The notes below the pieces were generated by a model that worked only from the letters and a program-made list of their open reading frames with translations, made no database searches and was not told the DNA's origin. This document shows, piece by piece, positions 1 to 7,644 of a stretch of DNA of 64,000 bases. Made by a program: the position numbers and the translations under genes. How positions within the stretch are numbered: position 1 is the first letter of the stretch; each line of letters begins with the position of its first letter. The stretch spans positions 1 to 64,000 of the forward strand of contig JAQGPJ010000021.1 of the NCBI GenBank assembly GCA_028293125.1. The letters run 5' to 3'. The stretch is from Verrucomicrobiales bacterium (GTDB lineage: Bacteria > Verrucomicrobiota > Verrucomicrobiia > Verrucomicrobiales > V1-33).

Positions 1-1
1 C

Positions 2-181
2 CTCAACAATCTCGCGGCGCTGCTTCACGCCAAGGGGAACCATGCGGGGGCGGAGCCACTTCTGCGCCGGGTTCTGGAGGCGCTGGAGCGGGTGCTGGGA
101 CCGGAGCATCCCGACACGATCACCTCCTTCAACAATCTCGCGGCGCTGCTTGAGTCCAAAGAGGCATTCGGCAGGAATTAG
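2..181 (+). CDS. TPR-repeat protein, C-terminal end (5' partial)
   Basis: Reading from base 2 gives 59 residues and a TAG stop, with no start in the window, so only the C-terminus of a longer protein is present. It holds one complete and one partial tetratricopeptide unit of the 42-residue kinesin-light-chain type: the phrase FNNLAALL/LNNLAALL recurs 42 residues apart, followed by EPLLRRVLEALERVLGPEHP. The 21-base string coding NNLAALL is identical in both copies, which points to recent unit duplication. Such arrays make protein-protein contacts and often end NB-ARC, CHAT or kinase proteins, but the upstream domain is outside the window. The array stops abruptly within a unit, so the end may be truncated. 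Confidence 0.8.
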   Translation, partial: LNNLAALLHAKGNHAGAEPLLRRVLEALERVLGPEHPDTITSFNNLAALLESKEAFGRN

Positions 182-541
182 AAAAGGCGCACAGGGCGAA
201 GGTGGCGATGCCTTTCGGCCTTGCCGCATGGCTGTGGCCGTTGGCCTGGTCCTCCGCGCTGACGGTTCCCATGCAAGTTCCTGCGCCCGGTATGCCCCAT
301 GATTGTTTTGCAGCCAATCAGCAAACTGCAGGCCAGGGCGATTCTTCATTTAACCCCGGTGCTGGCGGGACAGCCAAACGCACAGGACACGCTGGATGGA
401 TGCTCCGTGATTTTTCAAGCCGGGTGGGTGGCAGTCGCGGGCAAAGCGGCTCTTCCTTGCCCTGCCGGCAATGGTGCCGGCTGTGTGTGATAATAATGCC
501 GGCTCCGGGCAATCAGTGCCGATCCCGCGCGGAGCCGCGCT
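182..541. other. Non-coding stretch, nothing recognised
   Basis: About 360 bases between the TPR protein and the PEP-CTERM pseudogene. Several overlapping frames are open on both strands, but none gives a recognisable protein. I see no tRNA, repeat array or clear terminator. Confidence 0.5.
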
Positions 542-1153
542 TTAGGGCACGCGCCTCCGGTTGAAAAGGCACAGCAGAACTGTTCCTCCGCAATACGCCC
601 AGGTGACGGGCTCGGAGGCAGGCGCAAACCGCAGATTGTCGATGGAGTAATCCTGATCGGAGGAATTGGTGGCCAGGGAAACAGTGGAGACAGGTGTCAA
701 ACACCAGCCCGAAAAAGCGCGGAGTGCCCAGCGGCGGGTTTGGAGCTGTCCCGACAGGGTCGGATCCATAACTCGTCACCCAGATGGAGCCGCCATCGTC
801 GGGGCCCACATAATCAAACCCAAAACCCCAGATGGGCTTCGGGAATGCAAACACGGGCATCGTGGATGTGTCCTCAAAATCCGTGTTGATGCAGGGGGTG
901 GGAAAGTCGCCTCCCATTGCTCCCGCGACGGCAAGCCCTCCCGTTCCCATTCCGATAATTGAAACGTTGGTGGTCGTGTGAAACACGTCCCCTTGAACCA
1001 CTGGAACCGGTTGCAAGCTGTCCAACGATTCGAATGTCCGCCTGGTTGTCGGGAGGGCATTTTCCCAGCCGGGAATATCCGTGGCCACCACAGCCGCATG
1101 GAGCGCCCGGCTCAGGGAGACGGACAGGAGGATGGTTTAAGCAGTGATTTCAT
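542..1153 (-). pseudogene. PEP-CTERM secreted protein, interrupted by two frameshifts
   Basis: Three frames must be joined to recover one sensible protein. An ATG at 1153 starts a signal peptide (MKSLLKPSS), then the frame shifts near 1125 into LSVSLSRALHAAVVATDIPG, and continues through a beta-rich region (TFESLDSLQP, GFDYVGPDDGG, FFGLVFDT). It shifts again near 692 into VSTVSLATNSSDQDYSIDNL and ends with the tail ASEPVTWAYCGG then FNRRRVP, a degenerate PEP-CTERM signal: E-P, hydrophobic stretch, arginine cluster. The tail would normally send the exported protein to exosortase. Either the gene is dead or the sequence has two base errors here. The core resembles the secreted beta-sandwich proteins common among PEP-CTERM families; no enzyme motif is seen. 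Confidence 0.7.
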
Positions 1154-1464
1154 ACTGAGACAGATGGGGAAATGACGCGCATTCACTATTTTGCCCGGTA
1201 TTATGAAGGCAATGCGGAAAAATGAGGGTTGCCCGGTCGGAGCGGCCACGCCTTCATTGCCTGACCGTGCCCACCTCCCGAATTCCGTTCCCACTCACGG
1301 ATCGGAACGGGCTCCGGAAGGCTTTGCGGAGTAACCGGGACGGCCTGCCGGCTTGCAGGTCCCGGCCACCAGCGCCCCGTTATTGCGCCGGAACGCCATG
1401 CTGGTGGCGTCGGAAGCCGGCGGGAGGGTAGTCTAGTTCTGCGACATGAAGGGCGCTGCCGCCT
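1154..1464. other. Non-coding stretch, nothing recognised
   Basis: About 310 bases upstream of the interrupted PEP-CTERM gene and downstream of the next minus-strand gene. I looked for the sigma-54-like motif found upstream of other PEP-CTERM genes in this window and did not find it. No recognisable protein remnant in any frame. Confidence 0.4.
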
Positions 1465-2739
1465 TCATTTGTCCTGAGTCCCAAAAAACACCTCCCTCAG
1501 TCCTTCTCTTTGCACAGGATCAGTGATTCGAGCCGCCCAGATGCGCGCTGCATCCAAATCATCTTTGGCAAGAAGGTTGGCCAGACGGCACACCATGGCG
1601 TCAAAGGAGGGGTTGGCGGGGTTGCGCTCCAGCCATTCAGTCAGCAAAGCGGCATCGCTTGCGAACCACGTCAGGAGAAAGGTGTCCATGAAACATTCCC
1701 TTGTCTCCTCATCCTGGAAACGCTCCATCACCGCTGTGCCCGTCATGGGATCCAGATACCCCATATAACCTCCCAAATCATGGGCTGCGGACTGGGAAAA
1801 CCATGGCTCTCCGGCATACGGGGCCACGATTTCAACCAGTTCCTTCCGCCGGGACAGGCCAAACTCTCCCGCACGGTTGTCCCCGTAGGAAAGAAGCGTT
1901 TCAAGGCTGGCGGTTTTGAACAAGGCCAGAGCGCCGCTGTCCGCCAGCTTACTGAACCATTGCCTGACACCAGCAATTCCCCTGCTCTGGATGATGAAAT
2001 CCGTGGCCATGCCCAGAGCCGGGCTGAAAAGGGGATCCTCCGCATGGGCCTGCAAAAGCTTCGCTGCCGTCTCCGGCGACTGGGCGGCCAGGCCGCTTAC
2101 TAGGCCTTTGACTGCTGCGCCGGGCTCGGAAGGCAACCCACCGGCATTTTCCTTGAGCCATGCGACGGCGGCGGCGCTGTCCCGGCAGGCCCATCCCCCC
2201 AGCACATCGGATATGGCCTGCTCTCCCTCCACTTGAGCCCATGCCAAAGCGATGCCCGGGCTCATTTGTCCGCACCGCCGAAAGAAAGCGGCGGTCTCCG
2301 CAGGACAAGCGTGTCCTTCCAACAGGCTCTGACGGAGCATGGCCCTGATAGCCCCCGCATCCTCCACCCCCATCAGTGGCAGCAACGCCTGCCACCGCGC
2401 CAGCCTCTCCACTGGATCAGTCATGGTCAGAACCGTGCCGAGCTTCTCCAGCAGCACCTGATTGACCTTCCCTGACCGGGCGGCACCGCGCACGGCAGCC
2501 GCATCGGCTGCGGCAGCATCCAGCCAAGTTTCCCCGGCGGTTCCGACAGGCCTTCCCGCCAGTGAGGTTGGAAGGCCTGTCCTGCGGCTCCCTGCATCCG
2601 CGCCCTGTCTGGGAGTCCCCGGCGCCGGGGCCGGCTTGCAATACCAGCCGGCGGCAAACCCTGCCAGGATTCTGGCGGCGCAAAGGACTGTGGGGCGGAT
2701 CGGGATCATTGCGGAGAAGGCGGAAAGCATTCCCTTCAT
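1465..2739 (-). CDS. Exported alpha-helical hypothetical protein (paralogue of the 17.8 kb gene)
   Basis: A 424-residue protein. The N-terminus has a hydrophobic segment (TVLCAARILAGFAAGW) that could be a signal peptide or anchor; ATG at 2709 is an equally good start. The rest is alanine- and tryptophan-rich helix with loosely repeated phrases such as GGWACRDSAAAVAWL, AWAQVEGEQA and ARIWAARITDPVQREGL. The style, length and N-terminal arrangement match the 426-residue product at 17799-19079, so the two are probably distant members of one lineage-specific family of helical-repeat surface proteins. No catalytic motif is recognised and no function is proposed. The gene is isolated, with 74 bases to the next minus-strand gene upstream. 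Confidence 0.7.
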   Translation of the reverse strand: MKGMLSAFSAMIPIRPTVLCAARILAGFAAGWYCKPAPAPGTPRQGADAGSRRTGLPTSLAGRPVGTAGETWLDAAAADAAAVRGAARSGKVNQVLLEKLGTVLTMTDPVERLARWQALLPLMGVEDAGAIRAMLRQSLLEGHACPAETAAFFRRCGQMSPGIALAWAQVEGEQAISDVLGGWACRDSAAAVAWLKENAGGLPSEPGAAVKGLVSGLAAQSPETAAKLLQAHAEDPLFSPALGMATDFIIQSRGIAGVRQWFSKLADSGALALFKTASLETLLSYGDNRAGEFGLSRRKELVEIVAPYAGEPWFSQSAAHDLGGYMGYLDPMTGTAVMERFQDEETRECFMDTFLLTWFASDAALLTEWLERNPANPSFDAMVCRLANLLAKDDLDAARIWAARITDPVQREGLREVFFGTQDK

Positions 2740-2813
2740 CCCGGATCCGTAAAGCGGTCAGTCCGCTGGTCAGACGCGCGGCGCCCAAACAGGAACGGCA
2801 GGAGACCGCAGCC

Positions 2814-3254
2814 CTAATTCGAGCAGTTCAGCCGGGCCCGGAGCGCCAGAATCGCCTCTCTTGGAAATCTTTCCCGGAAGGCATCAATGACTCTCGCCTC
2901 CAGAATGCCGGTCAGCACCCTGGCCGGGATCTCCGGGTAATCGTTTTGGAAGCGGTCCAGGTGCTCAAGCTCCGACCGGAACTCCTGCCTGAAGCTGCCA
3001 TAGTTGTGGCTGCCCGCCAGTTCATCCCAAAGCAGGGCCAGCACGGGCAGACTCCCGCCGTGCTCCAAATCCGTATCCAATCCTTGGTTCAGCTGCATGC
3101 CAGCCTTTACGGAAATACGGTTCGTGACGATGACGTCAAACCATTTGAGGGAACTTTTATGCCGAAAGAGGGAATCCCGCGCCCGGGGATCAACCGCTTT
3201 CGGGGGCATCGCGGCAGGCACCGGCATCACCCTTTTGAGATCTTGCGGCCCCAC
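2814..3254 (-). CDS. Hypothetical protein, 146 residues
   Basis: Unrecognised. The reading frame has protein-like composition: charged helices such as FRQEFRSELEHLDRFQNDYP and a C-terminal ARVIDAFRERFPREAILALRARL. There is no signal peptide, membrane segment or known motif. The likely start is ATG at 3209 (MPPKAVDPRARDS), because the first 15 residues read like translated leader; ATG at 3254 is the longest option. It could be a soluble helical protein co-transcribed with the downstream 1465-2739 gene on the same strand, 74 bases away. It sits in a region containing relics, so it may itself be a remnant. Confidence 0.45.
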   Translation of the reverse strand: MGPQDLKRVMPVPAAMPPKAVDPRARDSLFRHKSSLKWFDVIVTNRISVKAGMQLNQGLDTDLEHGGSLPVLALLWDELAGSHNYGSFRQEFRSELEHLDRFQNDYPEIPARVLTGILEARVIDAFRERFPREAILALRARLNCSN

Positions 3255-3466
3255 CCGGCAGACTGGTGACGCAATGATTCACGGGACGGTGCGCGGGTGG
3301 ATCCAGGGCAAGGATCTCATCCAGAAGCTGGTTGAGCATTGCGAGCGTGAAAGTGGCGGGATTGCGCCGGTTGTTTTCCCAACAGATCAGAGTGTTGAGG
3401 CCGGAGTGCGGAGGGAAGCCGGTGGAGCTGCGGGGAATGATGTTCCGGACCTGCGGGCCTGCGCGC

Positions 3467-3688
3467 TTAATTCCCTGTCTGCGCGTCCGACCCCCCGGAC
3501 ACCGCCACGCGCACCGGCTTGCCGGGCTCTCCATAGGCGCTGGCGTTTGAAAGGAGGCTGCGGAGGACCTGCCGGAGACGCGGCGCGTCCCAGTGTCCAT
3601 GGAGATTCCCTTCCAGTGTCAGTTCCGTTCTGCTGCCGTCGACAAGGATTTCCTTCATTCCCGCAAGGATGAATTCGGCAAGGCGCAT
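3467..3688 (-). pseudogene. Histidine-kinase ATPase-domain remnant
   Basis: A 73-residue frame reads LHGHWDAPRLRQVLRSLLSN then ASAYGEPGKPVRVAVSGG. This is the N-box half of a HATPase_c domain (typical pattern: D-x-x-R-L-x-Q-V-L-x-N-L-L-x-N-A-x-x-H-G). It aligns well with the intact kinase at 33084-34286 (DRKRLSQLFANLLSNAIFHG). The dimerisation/phosphoacceptor region and the G1/G2 boxes are absent, and the asparagine-glycine context is altered, so it cannot be a working kinase. I read it as the surviving fragment of a decayed sensor kinase. Confidence 0.65.
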
Positions 3689-3726
3689 GGGGGCATCCCG
3701 GGGAGCGCGGTTCTCCGATCAAGGGA

Positions 3727-4518
3727 TTGAGCTTGCATTATTTTACGGACTGCATGGGAAGCCTCCGGGACCCAGGGCCTCCGGCGCACCACAGCCACGG
3801 TGGTGCCTCAGGGGGGCGCTGGATTGAATTTTCAGGCATCGCGGGGATGGAGCCAACCGTTGTTATGGCAGCTTCACAAGCCTGGGCAATGCATTATCTC
3901 AGTTCCATCATTGGCGAACCGGTCTGCAGCATCGGCGCAGCCGGTGGCTGCCCGGCGCTGCTGACAGAAAAGGGGTTTGCGGTGTGCGACCCGCTGGCCT
4001 TCGATGCGGGCGTAAAGGTGTCCGATGACGGGGACTCCTCCGAACGCTGCGAATTCCGGCGGGGGCAGGTCCATATCCGGACTGGCCCTCAAACTTGGAA
4101 GGGAGACCCCGGCCTGTTCTGGAATCTGAATCCGGTCCCGGACTGGATCGTGATTCTGCCCTTTGAAAGCCTTCCCCCTGAATCGCGGAAAGTTATCGCC
4201 GATGTCCTGCCGGAGGGATTCAGCGTGCCGTCCGCCTCCGTCGCCCTCCTGCGGCGTGTGGCGGAGGCATACAGGAAGGAGGAAAGACGGCTTCTGAGGC
4301 TGCGGGACGCGCTGGCGGATGCCGGTTATCCCAGCCCGGTCACGCTTCAGCCCACGGGCCTGCACAGCGCGCCGCTGCGCATTTACGGCAGGAGCCGGCT
4401 GCGTCCGCTGCCGCTGCCGAAAGACCACAGGCTTGACGCCATCCTGCTGAACTGGAGCGGCGGCAGGGAGACGGTGGAGTTTAAAAGCTGGCGCGCTGAG
4501 CCCGCCCCGGCGGCATGA
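3727..4518 (+). CDS. Hypothetical cytoplasmic protein, 263 residues
   Basis: Not recognised. From about residue 35 the frame is convincingly protein-like: WIVILPFESLPPESRKVIAD, then a charged helix VAEAYRKEERRLLRLRDALA, then a C-terminal RLDAILLNWSGGRETVEFKS. The first 30 residues look like leader, so ATG at 3847 (MEPTVVMAAS) may be the real start. There is no signal peptide or membrane segment. The opposite strand is also open across the C-terminal half, but its product is arginine/glutamine-rich and unconvincing. The IS relic follows within 100 bases. Function unknown. Confidence 0.5.
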   Translation: MSLHYFTDCMGSLRDPGPPAHHSHGGASGGRWIEFSGIAGMEPTVVMAASQAWAMHYLSSIIGEPVCSIGAAGGCPALLTEKGFAVCDPLAFDAGVKVSDDGDSSERCEFRRGQVHIRTGPQTWKGDPGLFWNLNPVPDWIVILPFESLPPESRKVIADVLPEGFSVPSASVALLRRVAEAYRKEERRLLRLRDALADAGYPSPVTLQPTGLHSAPLRIYGRSRLRPLPLPKDHRLDAILLNWSGGRETVEFKSWRAEPAPAA

Positions 4519-4605
4519 GCCCCGCACCCCCACGAAGGCGGGACAGGCAAATCCAAGCCCATGCGGCGGGGGCGGTTGGAGGCCATGAGGGCATCGGCCT
4601 CACAA

Positions 4606-4764
4606 AAGGGGGCGGAACACCAAAATACATTTGGCCGGGATGCGCATGGCATGCCGGTGCGGGTCACTATTACAGCGGGTCCCGTGGCTGATTGCACGCA
4701 GGCTGCCGGCCTGATGGAGGGGATTGAGGCCCAAAGGATAAAGCCCCGAGCGGGCCGCAACCGC
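4606..4764 (+). mobile_element. IS5-family transposase remnant (internal fragment)
   Basis: In the forward frame, residues KGAEHQ, then GRDAHGMPVRVTITAG, then PVADCTQAAGLMEGIEA, match the central region of the second ORF of IS5/IS427-type DDE transposases, whose usual pattern is K-G-[AG]-x-E-N-x-A-I-G-R-S then D-x-x-G-M-P-V-R then T-x-G-x-V-x-D then Q-A-x-x-L-I-E-G-I. After that the normal L-A-D-[KR]-G-Y-D-S block is missing and the frame jumps to PRAGRNRS, which resembles the later P-P-R-K-N-R block. So the element has lost both ends and an internal piece. I found no terminal inverted repeats around it. Confidence 0.65.
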
Positions 4765-4822
4765 AGCTCCAGCCAAAATCATCGGCTGAGGCCGCCTCAT
4801 TTTGCGGAAAACCACCCTGTTT

Positions 4823-5791
4823 TCACCGTTTCCCACGCCCATGCGGCTGGTCCAGATGCAATTCCGGTCCGATGGGCACGATGCGGGTGGGATTGATATC
4901 ATCGTGCGTTATGTAGTAGTGGCGCTTGATGTGGTCCAAATTGACGGTGTCCGCAATGCCCGGCTGCTGATAAAGATCACGCAGATAGCCTTCCAGATTC
5001 GGATAGTCCGTGATGCGCCTCACATTGCATTTGAAGTGACCGTGATAAACAGCGTCAAACCGGACCAGCGTGCAGAAGAGCCGCCAGTCCGTCTCCACCA
5101 GTCGGGAGCCAAAGAGCCAGCGGCTGCCCGCCAGACGCTCCTCCAAAGTGTCCAGCGCGGCGAAGACTTCGCGGCAGGCCTTTTCATACTCCTTTTGACT
5201 GGTGGCGAACCCCGCCCGGTAAACGCCATTGTTCACTTTTTCGTAAATGTACTGGGAAAGCTCCTCCTGTTGCTCCGCGATGTCCGCCGGAAACAGATCC
5301 GCCGCCCCCGCCGGGTCCCCCAGAGCGGCAAAGGCCTCATGGAACATGCGGCAGATATCGTCCTCGGAGTTGTTGACGATCCGTCCCTTCTCCCTGTCCC
5401 ACAGGACAGGCACGGTCACGCGGCCTTGGAAGTCCGGCTTCGAGGCCGTGTAGGCCTCGCTGAGAAAGCGGAAACCGTTCACCGGGTCCGGACTGTGCCC
5501 CGGCCCCTCCCGGAAGGCCCATCCACGGTCATCGCGCACCGGATCCACCACCGTGACTTCCACCGCCTTTTGGAGCCCCTTCAGGTTCCTCACGATCAGC
5601 GTGCGGCATGCCCACGGACAGGCCAGCGAGATGTAAAGATGGTAACGTCCCGCCACTGCCGGAAACTCCGCCCCCTCCGCCGCCGAAATCCAGTCCCGGA
5701 ACTCATCCTCCTGGCGCTGGAACTCCCCATCGGAGGACTGCTCCTGCTGAAACTGGGCTTTGACCGGGGCGGCGGCGGGTGTCGTTTCCAT
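4823..5791 (-). CDS. yqjG: Glutathionyl-hydroquinone reductase (Xi-class glutathione transferase)
   Basis: A 322-residue enzyme of the YqjG/PcpF/ECM4 type, which removes glutathione from glutathionyl-hydroquinones using a catalytic cysteine. The family motif is clear: YHLYISLACPWA with Cys58 as nucleophile. It is followed by VPVLWD and NNSEDDICRMF of the thioredoxin-like N-terminal domain, and a helical C-terminal domain ending DHIKRHYYITHDDINPTRIV, which is diagnostic for the Xi class. Length fits the family (about 320). The protein is soluble and cytoplasmic. It stands alone on the minus strand, divergent from the secreted protein at 6039. A role in quinone or aromatic detoxification is known for the family and inferred here. 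Confidence 0.93.
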   Translation of the reverse strand: METTPAAAPVKAQFQQEQSSDGEFQRQEDEFRDWISAAEGAEFPAVAGRYHLYISLACPWACRTLIVRNLKGLQKAVEVTVVDPVRDDRGWAFREGPGHSPDPVNGFRFLSEAYTASKPDFQGRVTVPVLWDREKGRIVNNSEDDICRMFHEAFAALGDPAGAADLFPADIAEQQEELSQYIYEKVNNGVYRAGFATSQKEYEKACREVFAALDTLEERLAGSRWLFGSRLVETDWRLFCTLVRFDAVYHGHFKCNVRRITDYPNLEGYLRDLYQQPGIADTVNLDHIKRHYYITHDDINPTRIVPIGPELHLDQPHGRGKR

Positions 5792-6038
5792 AACAGGTCC
5801 AACCTTCGCCCCCGCACCGTCACCGTCAAGCGGGGCGGGGCTGGACTATGGTCTCCACTGCCACCGCTGCGCGGCACGGAACACCTGTTCCGCACCGGCG
5901 TTTCCGGCTTCCAGTGGAACCCTCCGGACGTATTCCCGCACAGGGGTCCGGCCTTGCCGTCTCTGGATCCTGCGGGCTTCGAAGATTGGTTACAATTTTG
6001 GATTGCGCGCCCACATCATATGTTATAAGCCATTTGCG

Positions 6039-7082
6039 ATGAAACGATATGCCTTCTGTCTCCTTGCCCTCCTGGGAGCGTCCGCGGCGCGGGCGGACGA
6101 TCTGTTTTACGAGGACGGCGCGAAGGCTGTGAACCGGACCCTGATCATCGGCAACGTCATCTATGAGCAGGTGCAGATCGTGGCGCGGGTGCCGGGAGGC
6201 CAGGTGGAGCTGAAGGTCAAGGGCGGCAGAAACCTTGTGGTGCCGGAGAAGCGCGTCCCGCCGCTGTGGTCTTCCGCCATGGACAAACGGGAGGGCCAGC
6301 GCCGGATCTCGGCGCAGCGCGGCATCGGCCCGGGAGGAAATGCGATCGGCACAGTCAACATCACCGGCCAGGAAAAAGCCGAGGTGAAAAGCCTGTCGAA
6401 CCGGGCGTTTGAAATGCGTGCCCTGGCCGATGAGAGGTGCTATGTGCCCTGCAGCGTCACCAAGGCTGACGGCACCATGATGCAAGGTGTCCTGCTGGGA
6501 TTCCGGGGCCGGAGATCGGACGTTCTCTTCAGCAATTATTATGCGGTGGCATGGGTGGGGATGTATTATTTCCATCCGGCGACGGCGGACCGGCTGTCCA
6601 TGATGGATATCAAAGAGGAGACGGGGGGGAGCAGCGGCAAAACGGATGAAATTATTGAGCAGGTGAAGGAAACCCCGCCCAAAGCGCCGGAGCGGAATCC
6701 GGAGGTCCGCTTGGTGGATATCATGACCCACGGCCCGGATTATAATCCGGAGCCTGCCCCGGCGGAGTCACCTGATCCGCCCGTGGCCATGACCAGGGAG
6801 CAGAAGGAAATCCGCGACCGCGCCACCAAAATCTGGCCCCGCGATTATAAAATGCAGCGGAAGGAGGTGGCAAGGCAGGAGGAGGCATGCCAGCAGATCA
6901 CTCAATGGTCCGGCACCCCGCCCCCCGGTCTTTCCAAAAAGGAGTGGGAGGAGATCTGGCTGCGCGCGCGCCGCAACTGGCCGGGGAATTACCGCATGCA
7001 GATCCAGGAGATCCAAGAGCAGATGGAAGCCTTGGCCGCTCTCAAAAAGAGCGGACCTCAGGCTTCCAAAGGAGCACGGTGA
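6039..7082 (+). CDS. Exported hypothetical protein with C-terminal W-P-x-Y-x-M-Q repeats
   Basis: 347 residues from ATG 6039, chosen because it opens a clean signal peptide (MKRYAFCLLALLGASAARAD); the frame is open further upstream but that part is not protein-like. The mature N-terminal half looks like a small beta domain (DGAKAVNRTLIIGNVIYEQV, VELKVKGGRNLVVPEKRVPP). A proline-rich linker follows, then two related helical units: TKIWPRDYKMQRKEVARQEE and RNWPGNYRMQIQEIQEQMEA, each with W-P-x-[DN]-Y-x-M-Q. This implies a repeated helical hairpin. No enzyme motif is seen. Likely periplasmic or envelope-associated; function unknown. Confidence 0.7.
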   Translation: MKRYAFCLLALLGASAARADDLFYEDGAKAVNRTLIIGNVIYEQVQIVARVPGGQVELKVKGGRNLVVPEKRVPPLWSSAMDKREGQRRISAQRGIGPGGNAIGTVNITGQEKAEVKSLSNRAFEMRALADERCYVPCSVTKADGTMMQGVLLGFRGRRSDVLFSNYYAVAWVGMYYFHPATADRLSMMDIKEETGGSSGKTDEIIEQVKETPPKAPERNPEVRLVDIMTHGPDYNPEPAPAESPDPPVAMTREQKEIRDRATKIWPRDYKMQRKEVARQEEACQQITQWSGTPPPGLSKKEWEEIWLRARRNWPGNYRMQIQEIQEQMEALAALKKSGPQASKGAR

Positions 7083-7292
7083 ATGCCGGACGGCTCAACC
7101 GGCGGCTGGCTGTTTCAACACCGGCATGCATGCGTCAGCCCATCCAGTCCATCAGCATCCCACGGCCTGTCCCCGCCCGGTTAATATCGGCTGCCCCTCT
7201 AAAAACACGGCAATTCATGGAGAGCCTCCCTTTTTCTCAACCTTATTTTATCCAAACGCCTCCAAGGCACGAAACCCGCTCTGAAGCAGGGC

Positions 7293-7532
7293 ATGAAATC
7301 CCTCTTTGAGAACGACATTCTGCGCTTCACCCGTCATATCCCCATCCCTGAAAAGGGACTGTGGGAAGTGGCGTTGCTTTCACCGGTGGAGGAAGGCGAG
7401 GAAATCAGCTTCCGGGGACGCTGCTACCGCGTGGAGGAAGTGACCGCAGGGGAGTTTTGCGGCAATCTGGTTTACCAGGCGCGGCTGTCCCGCACCGGCA
7501 CCGTCCCAGTCATCAGCCAAACCGCGGCCTGA
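7293..7532 (+). CDS. Small hypothetical protein, 79 residues
   Basis: A compact acidic frame starting MKSLFENDILRFTRHIPIPE and containing EEGEEISFRGRCYRVEEVTA, with regular alternation of hydrophobic residues suggesting a small beta barrel. No signal peptide or cysteine motif. It sits alone between two exported-protein genes on the same strand. Not recognised as a named family. I accept it as a gene because of its codon use and coherent composition, with moderate certainty. Confidence 0.55.
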   Translation: MKSLFENDILRFTRHIPIPEKGLWEVALLSPVEEGEEISFRGRCYRVEEVTAGEFCGNLVYQARLSRTGTVPVISQTAA

Positions 7533-7644
7533 TGGCAACAGGCACGCCGCAGTCCTGCCCTTGGCTGACTGCAGCCGGGTTCTATGCAGCGTCCCCCGGC
7601 CCCGCACGGTTGAAACCCCTGTCGGCAAAGGCATGGTTACAGCC

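Noticed and set aside
3874-4533. Minus-strand 219-residue frame opposite the 3727 gene
   Set aside because: Arg/Gln-rich with no motif; the plus frame has more natural composition.
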